Below are positions 29,115 through 36,437 of a stretch of DNA of 64,000 nt, in pieces. Location of the stretch: assembly GCA_044220545.1 (NCBI GenBank), contig JBGAQX010000002.1, positions 196,200 through 260,199 on the forward strand, read 5' to 3'. Source of the stretch: Fen-999 sp044220545 (GTDB taxonomy: Bacteria > Pseudomonadota > Gammaproteobacteria > Burkholderiales > Rhodocyclaceae). Below the pieces are notes generated by a model. It saw only the letters and a list, made by a program, of their open reading frames with translations. It did no database searches and was not told the origin of the DNA. The translations under genes and the position numbers were made by a program. Numbering within the stretch: position 1 is the first letter of the stretch; each line of letters begins with the position of its first letter.

Positions 29115-29975
29115 TCAGTAGAGTACTTCGGCCCAGCGACCGGCCGCGACCAACTGGTCGCGCTTGGCGCGCCAGGCCTCGGTGGAGCCGGCGACGCCGG
29201 CTAGTGCCTTTTTCACCATGTCCAGCATGGCGCCGGTGCCGGCGATGAAAACGCGGCAGTCCATGCTCTCGAGCATTTCCCACAGCTCGGCGGCGTTCTG
29301 CTCGATGGCCTTGTCCAATTCTATGGGGCGATCGAAGACGGGCCGCGGGCTGACCGCCTGGAAGGCCTTGAAAGTGGGCTGGTCGTAATAGTTGGCCAGA
29401 TCGTTGTTGATGTCGTTCATGTAGAGCATCTCCAGCCCGCTGCGTGCGCCGTAGTAGAGCCGCACCTTGCCTTTCCAGCCGCCGATCTTTTCATAGATGA
29501 GCCGAATCAGGCCACGGAAGGGCGCTATGCCGGTGCCCATGCCGATCATGACGATGTTGGCGTTCTTGTTGTCGGGGATGGCAAACGGGTAGCCGACCGG
29601 GCCGGCAAACTCGATGGCGTCACCCGGCCGCAGGTCGCAGAGGTAGTTCGACGCGACGCCGGCGTATTCCTCGCCGCTGAAATCGTCAACGTAAGAGCAG
29701 CGCCGGACGCAGATGGAGAATTCGGCGCTGTGCTTCGGACTCTGGTCCTGATCCGCGATCGAATACAGGCGGGAATGGTATTGGTTGCCAAATTGACCGG
29801 GTGCCATGACGCGGATACAGCTGCCTACCTTGCCATCGAAGGCGGGGTCTTCGGTGCGGAATACCAATTGCCTGACCTCTTCCTTCGAAGCAGTGGGGGT
29901 GATGCGCTCCGAGCGGAGCAGTCGGGCGGAGTGCAGGGCGCTTTCGCTGGTGGTGGGGTGAGTGGACGTTTGCAT
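29115..29975 (-). CDS. Ferredoxin--NADP reductase, plant type
   Basis: 286 residues. The FAD motif is SRLYSIAD and the second flavin segment is VASNYLCDLRPGDAIEF; the NADP fold is IVMIGMGTGIAPFRGLIRL; C-terminal motifs are VFIAGTGAMLDMV and the closing WAEVLY, whose terminal Tyr stacks on the flavin in plant-type enzymes. It moves electrons between ferredoxin/flavodoxin and NADP(H). The gene is monocistronic, converging on bamC and diverging from the metallo-hydrolase gene. Confidence 0.92.
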   Translation of the reverse strand: MQTSTHPTTSESALHSARLLRSERITPTASKEEVRQLVFRTEDPAFDGKVGSCIRVMAPGQFGNQYHSRLYSIADQDQSPKHSAEFSICVRRCSYVDDFSGEEYAGVASNYLCDLRPGDAIEFAGPVGYPFAIPDNKNANIVMIGMGTGIAPFRGLIRLIYEKIGGWKGKVRLYYGARSGLEMLYMNDINNDLANYYDQPTFKAFQAVSPRPVFDRPIELDKAIEQNAAELWEMLESMDCRVFIAGTGAMLDMVKKALAGVAGSTEAWRAKRDQLVAAGRWAEVLY

Positions 29976-30169
29976 GTGAATGGACTCCGATAGTCGATTG
30001 CCAGCTTATCCGGCCCGCCGGCTGGAACTTCGGTTCGGCGAGTCGGCAGTATTCGTTTAGGGACATTATCGCCAAACTAACCGGCAAAGTGGGGATTGAT
30101 CATCGCGGGATGCCGGGGGGCTTCCAGTAAGATGGCTTGGTCTTCGTCAAATGGTTGAATGGTTATTGC

Positions 30170-30928
30170 ATGCGCTTCGCCTCGCTCGGTAGCGGCAGTC
30201 GTGGCAACGCCCTGGTGGTCGAGGCCGGCTGCACCCGCGTGCTGGTCGATTGTGGTTTCGGCCCCCGCAACCTGTCCGCTCGCCTGGCCCGCGTTGGTCT
30301 TGCGCCGGACGATCTCGACGCGATCCTGGTAACCCACGAGCACAGCGATCATGTCTGCGGTGTCGCCACCGTCGCGCGTCGTTACGAACTCGATGTGTTT
30401 CTCAGTCATGGCACGCTCGGCGCAATCGGTCTGGACGGCCTGTCGCGGCATGTCATCGACAGCCACACCGCTTTCACCATTGGTGACCTGGAGATTCATC
30501 CCTTTCCGGTACCCCACGACGCGCGCGAGCCGACTCAGTTTGTATTCTCCGACGGCGGCCGTCGCCTGGGCGTGCTTACCGATGCCGGATGGGTGACCCC
30601 GTACATGGTCGAAATTCTGTCCCTTTGCGATGCGCTGGTGCTCGAATGCAATCACGATGCGGCAATGCTGGCCGAAGGCCACTATCCGGCACACCTGAAG
30701 CGGCGCATTGCCGGGCGTTTTGGCCATCTCGACAATGCGGCCGCGGCAGATTTGCTCGGTCGAGTTGATCATGGGCGCTTGCGCCACGTCGTGGCCGCTC
30801 ACTTGAGCCAGGAAAACAATAGTCCCACGCTGGCTAAGGCGGCCCTGGCAGAGGTGCTTGGGTGCGAGCCGGATTGGGTGGGGGTCGCTGATCAGGAGGG
30901 TGGGTGCGGTTGGCGGGATCTCGCCTGA
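30170..30928 (+). CDS. MBL-fold metallohydrolase (YycJ/WalJ-like)
   Basis: 252 residues. It starts MRFASLGSGSRGNA, typical of the YycJ-like group. The dinuclear metal motif is VTHEHSDHVCG (H56, H58, D60, H61), with VPHDAREPTQFVF, LGVLTDAGWV and LECNHD supplying further ligands. Relatives act as 5'-3' exonucleases on DNA or as phosphodiesterases; the substrate is unproven here. An upstream in-frame start (30137) was rejected because it adds residues outside the family. Confidence 0.88.
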   Translation: MRFASLGSGSRGNALVVEAGCTRVLVDCGFGPRNLSARLARVGLAPDDLDAILVTHEHSDHVCGVATVARRYELDVFLSHGTLGAIGLDGLSRHVIDSHTAFTIGDLEIHPFPVPHDAREPTQFVFSDGGRRLGVLTDAGWVTPYMVEILSLCDALVLECNHDAAMLAEGHYPAHLKRRIAGRFGHLDNAAAADLLGRVDHGRLRHVVAAHLSQENNSPTLAKAALAEVLGCEPDWVGVADQEGGCGWRDLA

Positions 30929-30950
30929 GTCGGTCGCAATTCAGGCCGAA

Positions 30951-30985
30951 AAGAAAAAGGGCCAACCGAAGTTGGCCCTTTCTGT
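30951..30985 (-). terminator. Terminator of the Met/Gly lipoprotein gene, shared with the converging MBL gene
   Basis: The stem AAAGGGCCAAC (30956-30966) pairs with GTTGGCCCTTT (30971-30981). Read on the minus strand the loop is UUCG closed by C-G, an extra-stable tetraloop, followed by a T-rich run (TTTTTCTTTTC). The plus strand has a weaker tail. It lies between the two stops. Confidence 0.85.
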
Positions 30986-31016
30986 TCCGACGGGAGTCGG
31001 AAGGCTATTGCGATGC

Positions 31017-31310
31017 TTACTTCTTGCCTTCCATGCCGGCCATGCCGGACATGCCTTCCATGCCCTTCTGTTCGCCGGCCATGCCAGACATGCCGGACAT
31101 GCCTTCCATGCCCTTCTGCTCGCCAGCCATACCAGACATGCCGGCCATGCCAGACATGCCTTCCATGCCCTTCTGTTCGGCAGCCGGGGCGGCCGGAGCG
31201 GGAGCGGGAGCAGCCACGGGGGCGGGGGCCGGAGCGGGCGCGGCTTCTTGCTTGCCGCAGGCGGAAACGGTCAGGGCGACGAGCGCGGCGATGAGGAGAG
31301 ACTGTTTCAT
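31017..31310 (-). CDS. Lipoprotein with Met/Gly-rich tandem repeats
   Basis: 97 residues. The signal peptide ends in the lipobox TVSAC (C18). The mature protein is a short Ala/Pro segment and then three repeats beginning EQKGMEGMSGM, extended with GMAG/GMSG steps; roughly one residue in four of the repeat region is Met. The repeats are also visible at DNA level (ATGCCGGACATGCCTTCCAT-like units, minus strand), so copy number may vary by slippage. No family is recognised. Met-rich periplasmic proteins often bind Cu(I) or take up oxidants; either is only inference. Single gene with its own promoter and terminator. Confidence 0.8.
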   Translation of the reverse strand: MKQSLLIAALVALTVSACGKQEAAPAPAPAPVAAPAPAPAAPAAEQKGMEGMSGMAGMSGMAGEQKGMEGMSGMSGMAGEQKGMEGMSGMAGMEGKK

Positions 31311-31397
31311 GTGTATTCCTTTATCGAAGAGGAGGTTTGGAGCAGGGATTTCGTTACCAGCGAAAATTCTTTAGGACGACGTTTCATCCAATTGGCG

Positions 31398-31425
31398 AGT
31401 ATAACAAAGATTTCCGACATGCCAA
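31398..31425 (-). promoter_or_regulatory. Sigma-70-type promoter of the Met/Gly lipoprotein gene
   Basis: On the minus strand TTGGCA (31420-31425) and TATACT (31398-31403) are separated by 16 bp; each matches consensus at five of six positions. Transcription would start near 31391 and leave an ~80-nt leader before ATG 31310. Confidence 0.6.
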
Positions 31426-31452
31426 TCGGCGTCGAACCGGAAAATATCTGTG

Positions 31453-31935
31453 TCACAACCCTGTGACGGCTCCCGGCGAGCGCGGCTCGCTGGCTTCCCA
31501 GAGTTCGTCGAAACGCTGCCACCAAGGGCCGATTTCCGCCGGCCATGCCGTGATTCGCTTGCCACGCGGGTGATCGGCATGAAAGCGAATCGCCCCGTGG
31601 TCTTGGTCGGCCAGGACCCAGCAGTCGGTCAGTTGGCGCAGGTGGTCCGGAGTCGTGCGAATCTCGATGGCGTGGCGGTGCTGCTGTATTAGGGCAATGA
31701 GTCGCGGCGATCGCTTCTCCAGCGGCGCCATATCGTGCAACACGATACGCAGGCGCCGGTGCGAACCAGCCGCCAGAAACCGGCCCAGCAAGGCGACGTG
31801 GGCGGCATCCTCGATGCCCAGACGAACCAGATCGCGGTCGAAGATCCGAACCTCCCGCTGGGCGGCCGCCAGGGTGAGATCGATGGCGGCACGAAATCCA
31901 GCCTCACTGTCGAACAGTTCGGCGCTCTCGCTCAT
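31453..31935 (-). CDS. Small uncharacterised protein, DUF7931-like
   Basis: 160 residues, no signal peptide. The segments FRAAIDLTLAAAQREVRIFDRDL, RLRIVLHD and ADHPRGKRITAWPAEIGPWWQRFDELWEAS resemble the DUF7931 domain, a phospholipase-D-like fold without the HKD motif often found near N-acetyltransferases. Its start overlaps the RoxA-like stop by 4 nt, so the two are coupled. The family name is tentative. Confidence 0.65.
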   Translation of the reverse strand: MSESAELFDSEAGFRAAIDLTLAAAQREVRIFDRDLVRLGIEDAAHVALLGRFLAAGSHRRLRIVLHDMAPLEKRSPRLIALIQQHRHAIEIRTTPDHLRQLTDCWVLADQDHGAIRFHADHPRGKRITAWPAEIGPWWQRFDELWEASEPRSPGAVTGL

Positions 31936-33044
31936 GGTAGATGCGCGAAGCCGCCGTGGTACCAGTCGTAGAGGACCTGCTGGCCAGCATCGCTGACCGG
32001 GGTTCCGGGGGGCCAGATTCGGGTGTCGGCGAAGTTGCGGAAGGCCGGTTGGTCTTCGCGCGAGACGGTGGCCAACTCGCCGTTGATGTAGAAACGTTGG
32101 CCGGCGAACATTAGCTGGCTGCGCGCATCCAGGCGCAGCCCGCGTCGGTCGAACCCGGCGGCAAAGCGCTTTTGGCCCAGCGGCTTCTCAGGCGGGTCGA
32201 AAACGACATGCGACTTGGGTTCGGTGAGATAGCTGCCGAGGAAGTCGCGGACCGTATCCCGATTCCAGCGAATGCCGGCAAGCAATTCGGTCACCTGGTC
32301 AATCATGGTCGTGCCGATTTCGGCCGGATGCCGCTGACGCTTCAAGCCCGGATCCCGGTAGCGACCCGAGAGGCAGACGCGGTCCTGGAGAAACATCAGG
32401 AACTGTTCGGCAAGCTCCTGCGTCGGAGCGGCGCGAAAGCCGACGGAGTAGGTCATGCACTCGCCGACCGCGGTACCGTCGTGGGCCCATTCCGGCGGTA
32501 GATAGAGCATGTCGCCGGGTTCGAGGACCCAGTCATGGACCGGGTGGAAGTCCTTGAGAATGCGTAGCGGCAGGCCGTCGATCAGCGTCTGGTCTTTCTG
32601 GTTGCCGATGCGCCAACGGCGCTGGCCAATGCCCTGGATCAGGAACACATCGTAGCTGTCGAAATGAGGGCCCACGCCGCCGCCATCGGTGGCGTAGCTG
32701 ACCATCAGGTCGTCGAGGCGGGCGTAGGGGATAAAGCTGAATTGCCGCATCAGTTCGTCGGCGGTCGGTAGGACGAGATTCAGGCTTTGCACCAGCACCG
32801 TCCAGGGCTTGGCCTTGCGGCGCAGGGCGGCCCGGGCGAACGGGCCGTGGCTGATGGTCCAGCCCCCCGCTTGCGAGACGAAGCGGGATTCGACGTCGTC
32901 GCGGCCGGCGAGCTCGAGCAAGTCGTCGCGCGTTAGCAGGCCGGTGAAGCCGGGCAGGGCGTTACGTACCAGCAGAGGCTTCTTCTGCCAGTATTCAGCG
33001 AGGAATTGTTGCGGCGTGAGGCCGCCGAGCAGGGTCGCGATCAT
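31932..33044 (-). CDS. RoxA-like JmjC/cupin oxygenase (ribosomal protein hydroxylase family)
   Basis: 370 residues, the usual length for YcfD/RoxA. The Fe(II) triad is GPHFDSYDVF (HxD) and PPEWAHDGTA (distal His); the N-terminal LTPQQFLAEYWQKKPLLVRNA and C-terminal winged-helix dimer region are typical. E. coli RoxA hydroxylates an arginine of ribosomal protein uL16 using 2-oxoglutarate and O2. ATG 33044 was chosen; upstream codons run into the rlmD leader on the other strand. It diverges from rlmD by 39 bp. Confidence 0.88.
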   Translation of the reverse strand: MIATLLGGLTPQQFLAEYWQKKPLLVRNALPGFTGLLTRDDLLELAGRDDVESRFVSQAGGWTISHGPFARAALRRKAKPWTVLVQSLNLVLPTADELMRQFSFIPYARLDDLMVSYATDGGGVGPHFDSYDVFLIQGIGQRRWRIGNQKDQTLIDGLPLRILKDFHPVHDWVLEPGDMLYLPPEWAHDGTAVGECMTYSVGFRAAPTQELAEQFLMFLQDRVCLSGRYRDPGLKRQRHPAEIGTTMIDQVTELLAGIRWNRDTVRDFLGSYLTEPKSHVVFDPPEKPLGQKRFAAGFDRRGLRLDARSQLMFAGQRFYINGELATVSREDQPAFRNFADTRIWPPGTPVSDAGQQVLYDWYHGGFAHLP

Positions 33045-33083
33045 CGCGCCATTATAATCGCGGCTTTTTGCCCGGTTGCCACC

Positions 33084-34382
33084 ATGCCGCTCGCCCTGAT
33101 CGAATCCCTGGACAATGAAGGTCGCGGCGTTGCGCACGTCGATGGCAAGGCGATCTTCATCGAAGGTGCGCTGCCCGGCGAGACGGTCGAATACTCGAGC
33201 TATCGGCGGAAGCCCACATTCGAGCAGGCGCAGACCGTGCGGGTGGTCAAGGCGTCCAGTCAGCGGGTGACGCCCGGTTGTCCGCATTTCGGCGTCTGCG
33301 GTGGTTGCAGCATGCAGCATCTGGAACCAGGTGCGCAGACGGCGGCCAAGCAGCGCGTGCTCGAGGATGCGCTCTGGCACCTGGCCCGGCTGAAGCCGGA
33401 AGCCGTTTTCCCGCCGATCTCGGGTCCGGCCTGGGGTTACCGGCACCGGGCACGGCTGTCCGTGCGCCATGTGGCCAAGAAGGGCGGCGTGCTGGTCGGC
33501 TTCCATGAGAAGCGCAGCAGCTATGTGGCGGTGATGGATTGCTGCCCGGTGCTGCCTCCGGCCATTTCAAGCCTGATCCCAGCGCTCAAGGAACTGGTCG
33601 CCGGCATGTCGATGCCGGATCGCCTGCCGCAGATAGAGTTGGCCATCGGCGACGACCAGCGTGTGCTGGTGTTGCGCAATCTGGAGCCACTGGCGGCCGC
33701 CGACGAGGCGCGGCTACGTGATTTCGCCGACCGCCATGCCGTCTGTTTCTACTTGCAACCGGGTGGCCCGGATACTGCCGCGCTGTTTCATCCGCCACTG
33801 GCCGCGCCCCTGACGTATCGGCTGCCGGACTTCGATGTTGTCCTGCGTTTTCGCCCCACCGACTTTACCCAGGTCAATCACGGCATCAACCGCATGCTGG
33901 TGCGGCGGGCGATGGGCCTGTTGCAGCCGGCGCCGGGTGAGCGCATCGGTGACTTGTTCTGTGGACTGGGCAACTTCACGCTGCCGATCGCCCGCCTCGG
34001 GGCGACCGTGGTCGGCGTGGAAGGCAGCGGGCCGCTGGTCGAGCGTGCTCGCGCCAATGCCGAGCTCAATGGTCTGGCGGTGCGCTGCGACTTTCATGTC
34101 GCCAACCTGTTCGAGGCAACCGACGAGAGCCTGGCCGAGCTTGGCACATTCGACAAACTGTTGATCGATCCGCCGCGCGAAGGGGCAATAGCCGTCGTCA
34201 ACGCGCTGCGCGAATCCGGCCCGCGCCGGATTGTCTATGTCTCCTGCAGTCCGGCCACGCTGGCCCGCGATGCCGCCGTGCTGGTGCACCAGAAAGGATA
34301 TGTGTTACGCGGCGCCGGCATCGCCAGCATGTTTCCGCACACCTCGCACGTCGAATCCATCGCGCTCTTCGAGCGCTCGTAG
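33084..34382 (+). CDS. rlmD: 23S rRNA (uracil-1939-C5)-methyltransferase
   Basis: 432 residues. An N-terminal TRAM-like domain (IESLDNEGRGVAHVDGKAIF) precedes the 4Fe-4S cysteines (CPHFGVCGGCSMQH plus a later Cys in DCCPV). The AdoMet site is GDLFCGLGNFTLPIA, and the catalytic Cys motif is VSCSPATLARD after IDPPREG. RlmD makes m5U1939 in 23S rRNA. A second start upstream (33006) lies inside the roxA leader and was rejected. Confidence 0.93.
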   Translation: MPLALIESLDNEGRGVAHVDGKAIFIEGALPGETVEYSSYRRKPTFEQAQTVRVVKASSQRVTPGCPHFGVCGGCSMQHLEPGAQTAAKQRVLEDALWHLARLKPEAVFPPISGPAWGYRHRARLSVRHVAKKGGVLVGFHEKRSSYVAVMDCCPVLPPAISSLIPALKELVAGMSMPDRLPQIELAIGDDQRVLVLRNLEPLAAADEARLRDFADRHAVCFYLQPGGPDTAALFHPPLAAPLTYRLPDFDVVLRFRPTDFTQVNHGINRMLVRRAMGLLQPAPGERIGDLFCGLGNFTLPIARLGATVVGVEGSGPLVERARANAELNGLAVRCDFHVANLFEATDESLAELGTFDKLLIDPPREGAIAVVNALRESGPRRIVYVSCSPATLARDAAVLVHQKGYVLRGAGIASMFPHTSHVESIALFERS

Positions 34383-34401
34383 GAGAAGCCGATAGTACTC
34401 G

Positions 34402-34491
34402 TGGCGGAGGCGGTGAGATTCGAACTCACGAACGTCTTGCGACATTGCCGGTTTTCAAGACCGGTGCATTCAACCGCTCTGCCACGCCTCC
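34402..34491 (-). tRNA. tRNA-Ser (UGA)
   Basis: Minus-strand class II tRNA. The acceptor GGAGGCG pairs with CGCCTCC, discriminator G and encoded CCA are present, the anticodon loop is CTTGAAA with anticodon TGA, a long variable arm is present, and the T-loop is GTTCGAATC. A TAGAAT on the minus strand at 34511-34516 is a plausible -10. Confidence 0.96.
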
Positions 34492-34513
34492 GCAGCGATG
34501 ACGGGGGCGGATT

Positions 34514-34975
34514 CTACCCTCGATATGGCGGGTCGGCCCGGATGGCGTCGGCCCAGCAGTTCGGCGTTTCGTAGATCCGCACCCGTTCGAGCTGCAACTG
34601 GTTGCCGTAGGTCGCTTGATAGACGGGAGCCAGTATTCGGAAGGCGATCGAAGCGAGGTTCTCAGCCGTTGGCACGGCATCCAGGACCACGGTCTTGTGC
34701 CCAGGCAGGGAATCGAGAAAGGCAACCAGGGCCGCATCGCCTCGATAGGCCAGAAAGGCGTGGTCCCAGGCATCGACCACATGCTCGCTGGCTAGTTGCT
34801 TGACACGCGAGAAGTCCATGACCATGCCGTTTTCCGGATTGCCGGTCGCCTCCAGAACGGAACCGGAAAGCGTAATCTCGATGGCGTAACGATGCCCGTG
34901 CAGGTGACGGCATTGGCTGCGGTGGTCAGGGATGCGGTGGCCGGCGTCGAATTCCAGGCGGCGGGTGATCAACAT
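34514..34975 (-). CDS. queD: 6-carboxy-5,6,7,8-tetrahydropterin synthase
   Basis: 153 residues. Zn ligands are FDAGHR and CRHLHGH, the catalytic Cys lies in CRH, and DHAFL, PTAENLA and ETPNCWA complete the QueD set. It converts 7,8-dihydroneopterin triphosphate to 6-carboxy-tetrahydropterin, the second step to queuosine. It diverges from the radical SAM gene across 47 bp. Confidence 0.93.
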   Translation of the reverse strand: MLITRRLEFDAGHRIPDHRSQCRHLHGHRYAIEITLSGSVLEATGNPENGMVMDFSRVKQLASEHVVDAWDHAFLAYRGDAALVAFLDSLPGHKTVVLDAVPTAENLASIAFRILAPVYQATYGNQLQLERVRIYETPNCWADAIRADPPYRG

Positions 34976-35022
34976 GGGATCGGTGTTAAGCTGGATTGGC
35001 CCGCATTATATATTGGCGCACC

Positions 35023-35883
35023 ATGCCCGCCCCCTTACTGGCAACCCCGATTCTGACGATCGGCGATCATTCCCGCGACAGCGCTGGCTTGCGCTATGTC
35101 TATCCAGTGGTGTCGCGCCGGGCGGGTGGCGTTTCGATCGGCATCAATCTGAATCCCAACAATGCCTGCAATTGGCGTTGCATCTATTGCCAGGTGCCCA
35201 ACCTGCGGCGCGGCGGTCCGCCGCCGATTGACCTGGCGCGGCTCGAACACGAGCTTGACACGATGCTGGAGGACATTCTGGTCGGAGACTTCCTCTCTCG
35301 ACGGGTACCGGAGGCGCAGCGTCGCCTGATCGATATCGCTTTTTCGGGAAACGGCGAACCTACCAGTTCCGCCGAGTTCCCCCAGGCGGTTGAACTGGCG
35401 GCTGGCGCATTGATCCGACGCAAGCTGCTGCCCGGCGTCAAGCTGCGCCTGATCACCAACGGTAGCCTGTTGGACCGCCGCGCAACCCGGTCTGGCATCG
35501 CGCGTATCGGTGAGATCGATGGTGAAGTATGGTTCAAGGTTGACGCGGCCGACGGCAGGGCGATTGCCCGCATCAACGGTGTCCGGCTGAAGCTGGAGAG
35601 CGTCGAGCGGCGCTTGCGGCATTGCGGGCAACTTTGCCCAACCTGGGTGCAAACCTGCCTCTTCGCCCTGGATGGCCAACTGCCCGCCAAGAAGGAGATC
35701 GACGCGTTGGTCGAATTTCTGGGCCGTTGTCGCAACGCCGTTCGCGGCGTTCACCTGTATGGGCTGGCGCGGCCGTCGGCACAAGCCGAAGCGCCCCGTA
35801 TACAGTCGGCGTCAGTCGAGTGGCTCAGGGAGGTCGCGGCGCGCCTGGAAGAAAAAGGGCTGACGGTAGACGTCAGCCCCTGA
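35023..35883 (+). CDS. Radical SAM protein of unknown substrate
   Basis: 286 residues. The cluster motif CNWRCIYC (CxxxCxxC) follows an NNAC sequence; FSGNGEPTSS gives the GGE-like AdoMet contact, and ITNGSLL follows. It belongs to the group of stand-alone radical SAM proteins annotated only by domain. Although it neighbours queD, it is not QueE: it has a normal CxxxCxxC cluster site and lacks QueE-specific spacing. Its 3' end contains the terminator of the converging HTH gene. Confidence 0.85.
   Translation: MPAPLLATPILTIGDHSRDSAGLRYVYPVVSRRAGGVSIGINLNPNNACNWRCIYCQVPNLRRGGPPPIDLARLEHELDTMLEDILVGDFLSRRVPEAQRRLIDIAFSGNGEPTSSAEFPQAVELAAGALIRRKLLPGVKLRLITNGSLLDRRATRSGIARIGEIDGEVWFKVDAADGRAIARINGVRLKLESVERRLRHCGQLCPTWVQTCLFALDGQLPAKKEIDALVEFLGRCRNAVRGVHLYGLARPSAQAEAPRIQSASVEWLREVAARLEEKGLTVDVSP
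35850..35879 (-). terminator. Terminator of the HTH gene, embedded in the radical SAM coding end
   Basis: GGGCTGAC (35857-35864) pairs with GTCAGCCC (35872-35879) around a 7-nt loop; the minus strand continues into CTTTTTC. It therefore works leftward although it lies inside the last codons of the rightward gene. Confidence 0.75.
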
Positions 35884-35898
35884 CGCGAGATCAGTCGC

Positions 35899-36195
35899 TC
35901 AAGCGGATTTCTTCTGCGAGGCGCGGGCCTGCTTTTTCAGGCTCTTGAACATTTCCGGGTCGCTGGACTTGAGAAATTCCACAACCTCGAAGTCTTCCCG
36001 CTTTACCTTGGCGATGTCTATCTGTTCGACATGCACCAGTCGAAGCAGTTGCTGTACGGGGCGGGGAATGTTGCGACCGCTTTCATAGCGAGAGCCGCCG
36101 CTCTGCGTAACACCCAGGCGGGACCAGAACTGCTGCTGATTCATGCCCAGTTTACGGCGAATTTCGCGGACATCCAGTTTCTCTGTGGTTTTCAT
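35899..36195 (-). CDS. XRE/HigA-type helix-turn-helix protein
   Basis: 98 residues. The HTH is VREIRRKLGMNQQQFWSRLGV, with the recognition helix in TQSGGSRYESGR, followed by a Lys-rich C-terminal tail (KKQARASQKKSA). It looks like a NadS/HigA-type regulator but no toxin gene adjoins it, so it is probably a stand-alone repressor. It diverges from lysC; the 242-bp gap holds two inverted repeats that may be its operators. Confidence 0.85.
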   Translation of the reverse strand: MKTTEKLDVREIRRKLGMNQQQFWSRLGVTQSGGSRYESGRNIPRPVQQLLRLVHVEQIDIAKVKREDFEVVEFLKSSDPEMFKSLKKQARASQKKSA

Positions 36196-36251
36196 GCCGA
36201 TCTTTCCTTATCAAATTGCGATCAACTACGACAGATTACGACGTGTAGGTA

Positions 36252-36315
36252 TGACGTCAGCTACCGACCTATTACCGAAGTCATATGCCTGACAGCATAG
36301 CCAGTATTGCTATGC
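36252..36315. promoter_or_regulatory. Inverted repeats between the HTH gene and lysC
   Basis: TGACGTCA at 36252-36259 is an 8-bp perfect palindrome. GCATAGC (36295-36301) and GCTATGC (36309-36315) form a 7-bp perfect inverted repeat with a 7-bp centre. Either could bind the divergent XRE-type protein; the assignment is positional only. Confidence 0.4.
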
Positions 36316-36360
36316 CATACAAGGCCCATGGCATGTTCGTCGGCAAATATTTTCACCGGA

Positions 36361-36401
36361 CTTGCCCAGGCTTGGTCATGGATTGGGCAAGCCGTTATAA
36401 T
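36361..36401 (+). promoter_or_regulatory. lysC promoter with overlapping inverted repeat
   Basis: A perfect TATAAT (36396-36401) is preceded at 18 bp by TTGGTC (36372-36377). An 8-bp inverted repeat, CTTGCCCA (36361-36368) and TGGGCAAG (36384-36391), brackets the -35, a likely regulator site. No lysine riboswitch-like structure was seen in the 37-nt leader. Confidence 0.6.
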
Positions 36402-36437
36402 GGCGAGCTTTTTTCACAAATATCCATTCAATACGTC

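Noticed and set aside
31020..31180. CRISPR-like short repeats
   Set aside because: They are in-frame Met/Gly codon repeats of a lipoprotein with no regular spacers.
36285..36437. N-terminal extension of LysC and a possible lysine riboswitch
   Set aside because: The extension spans the promoter; the leader after the predicted start is too short for a lysine riboswitch.
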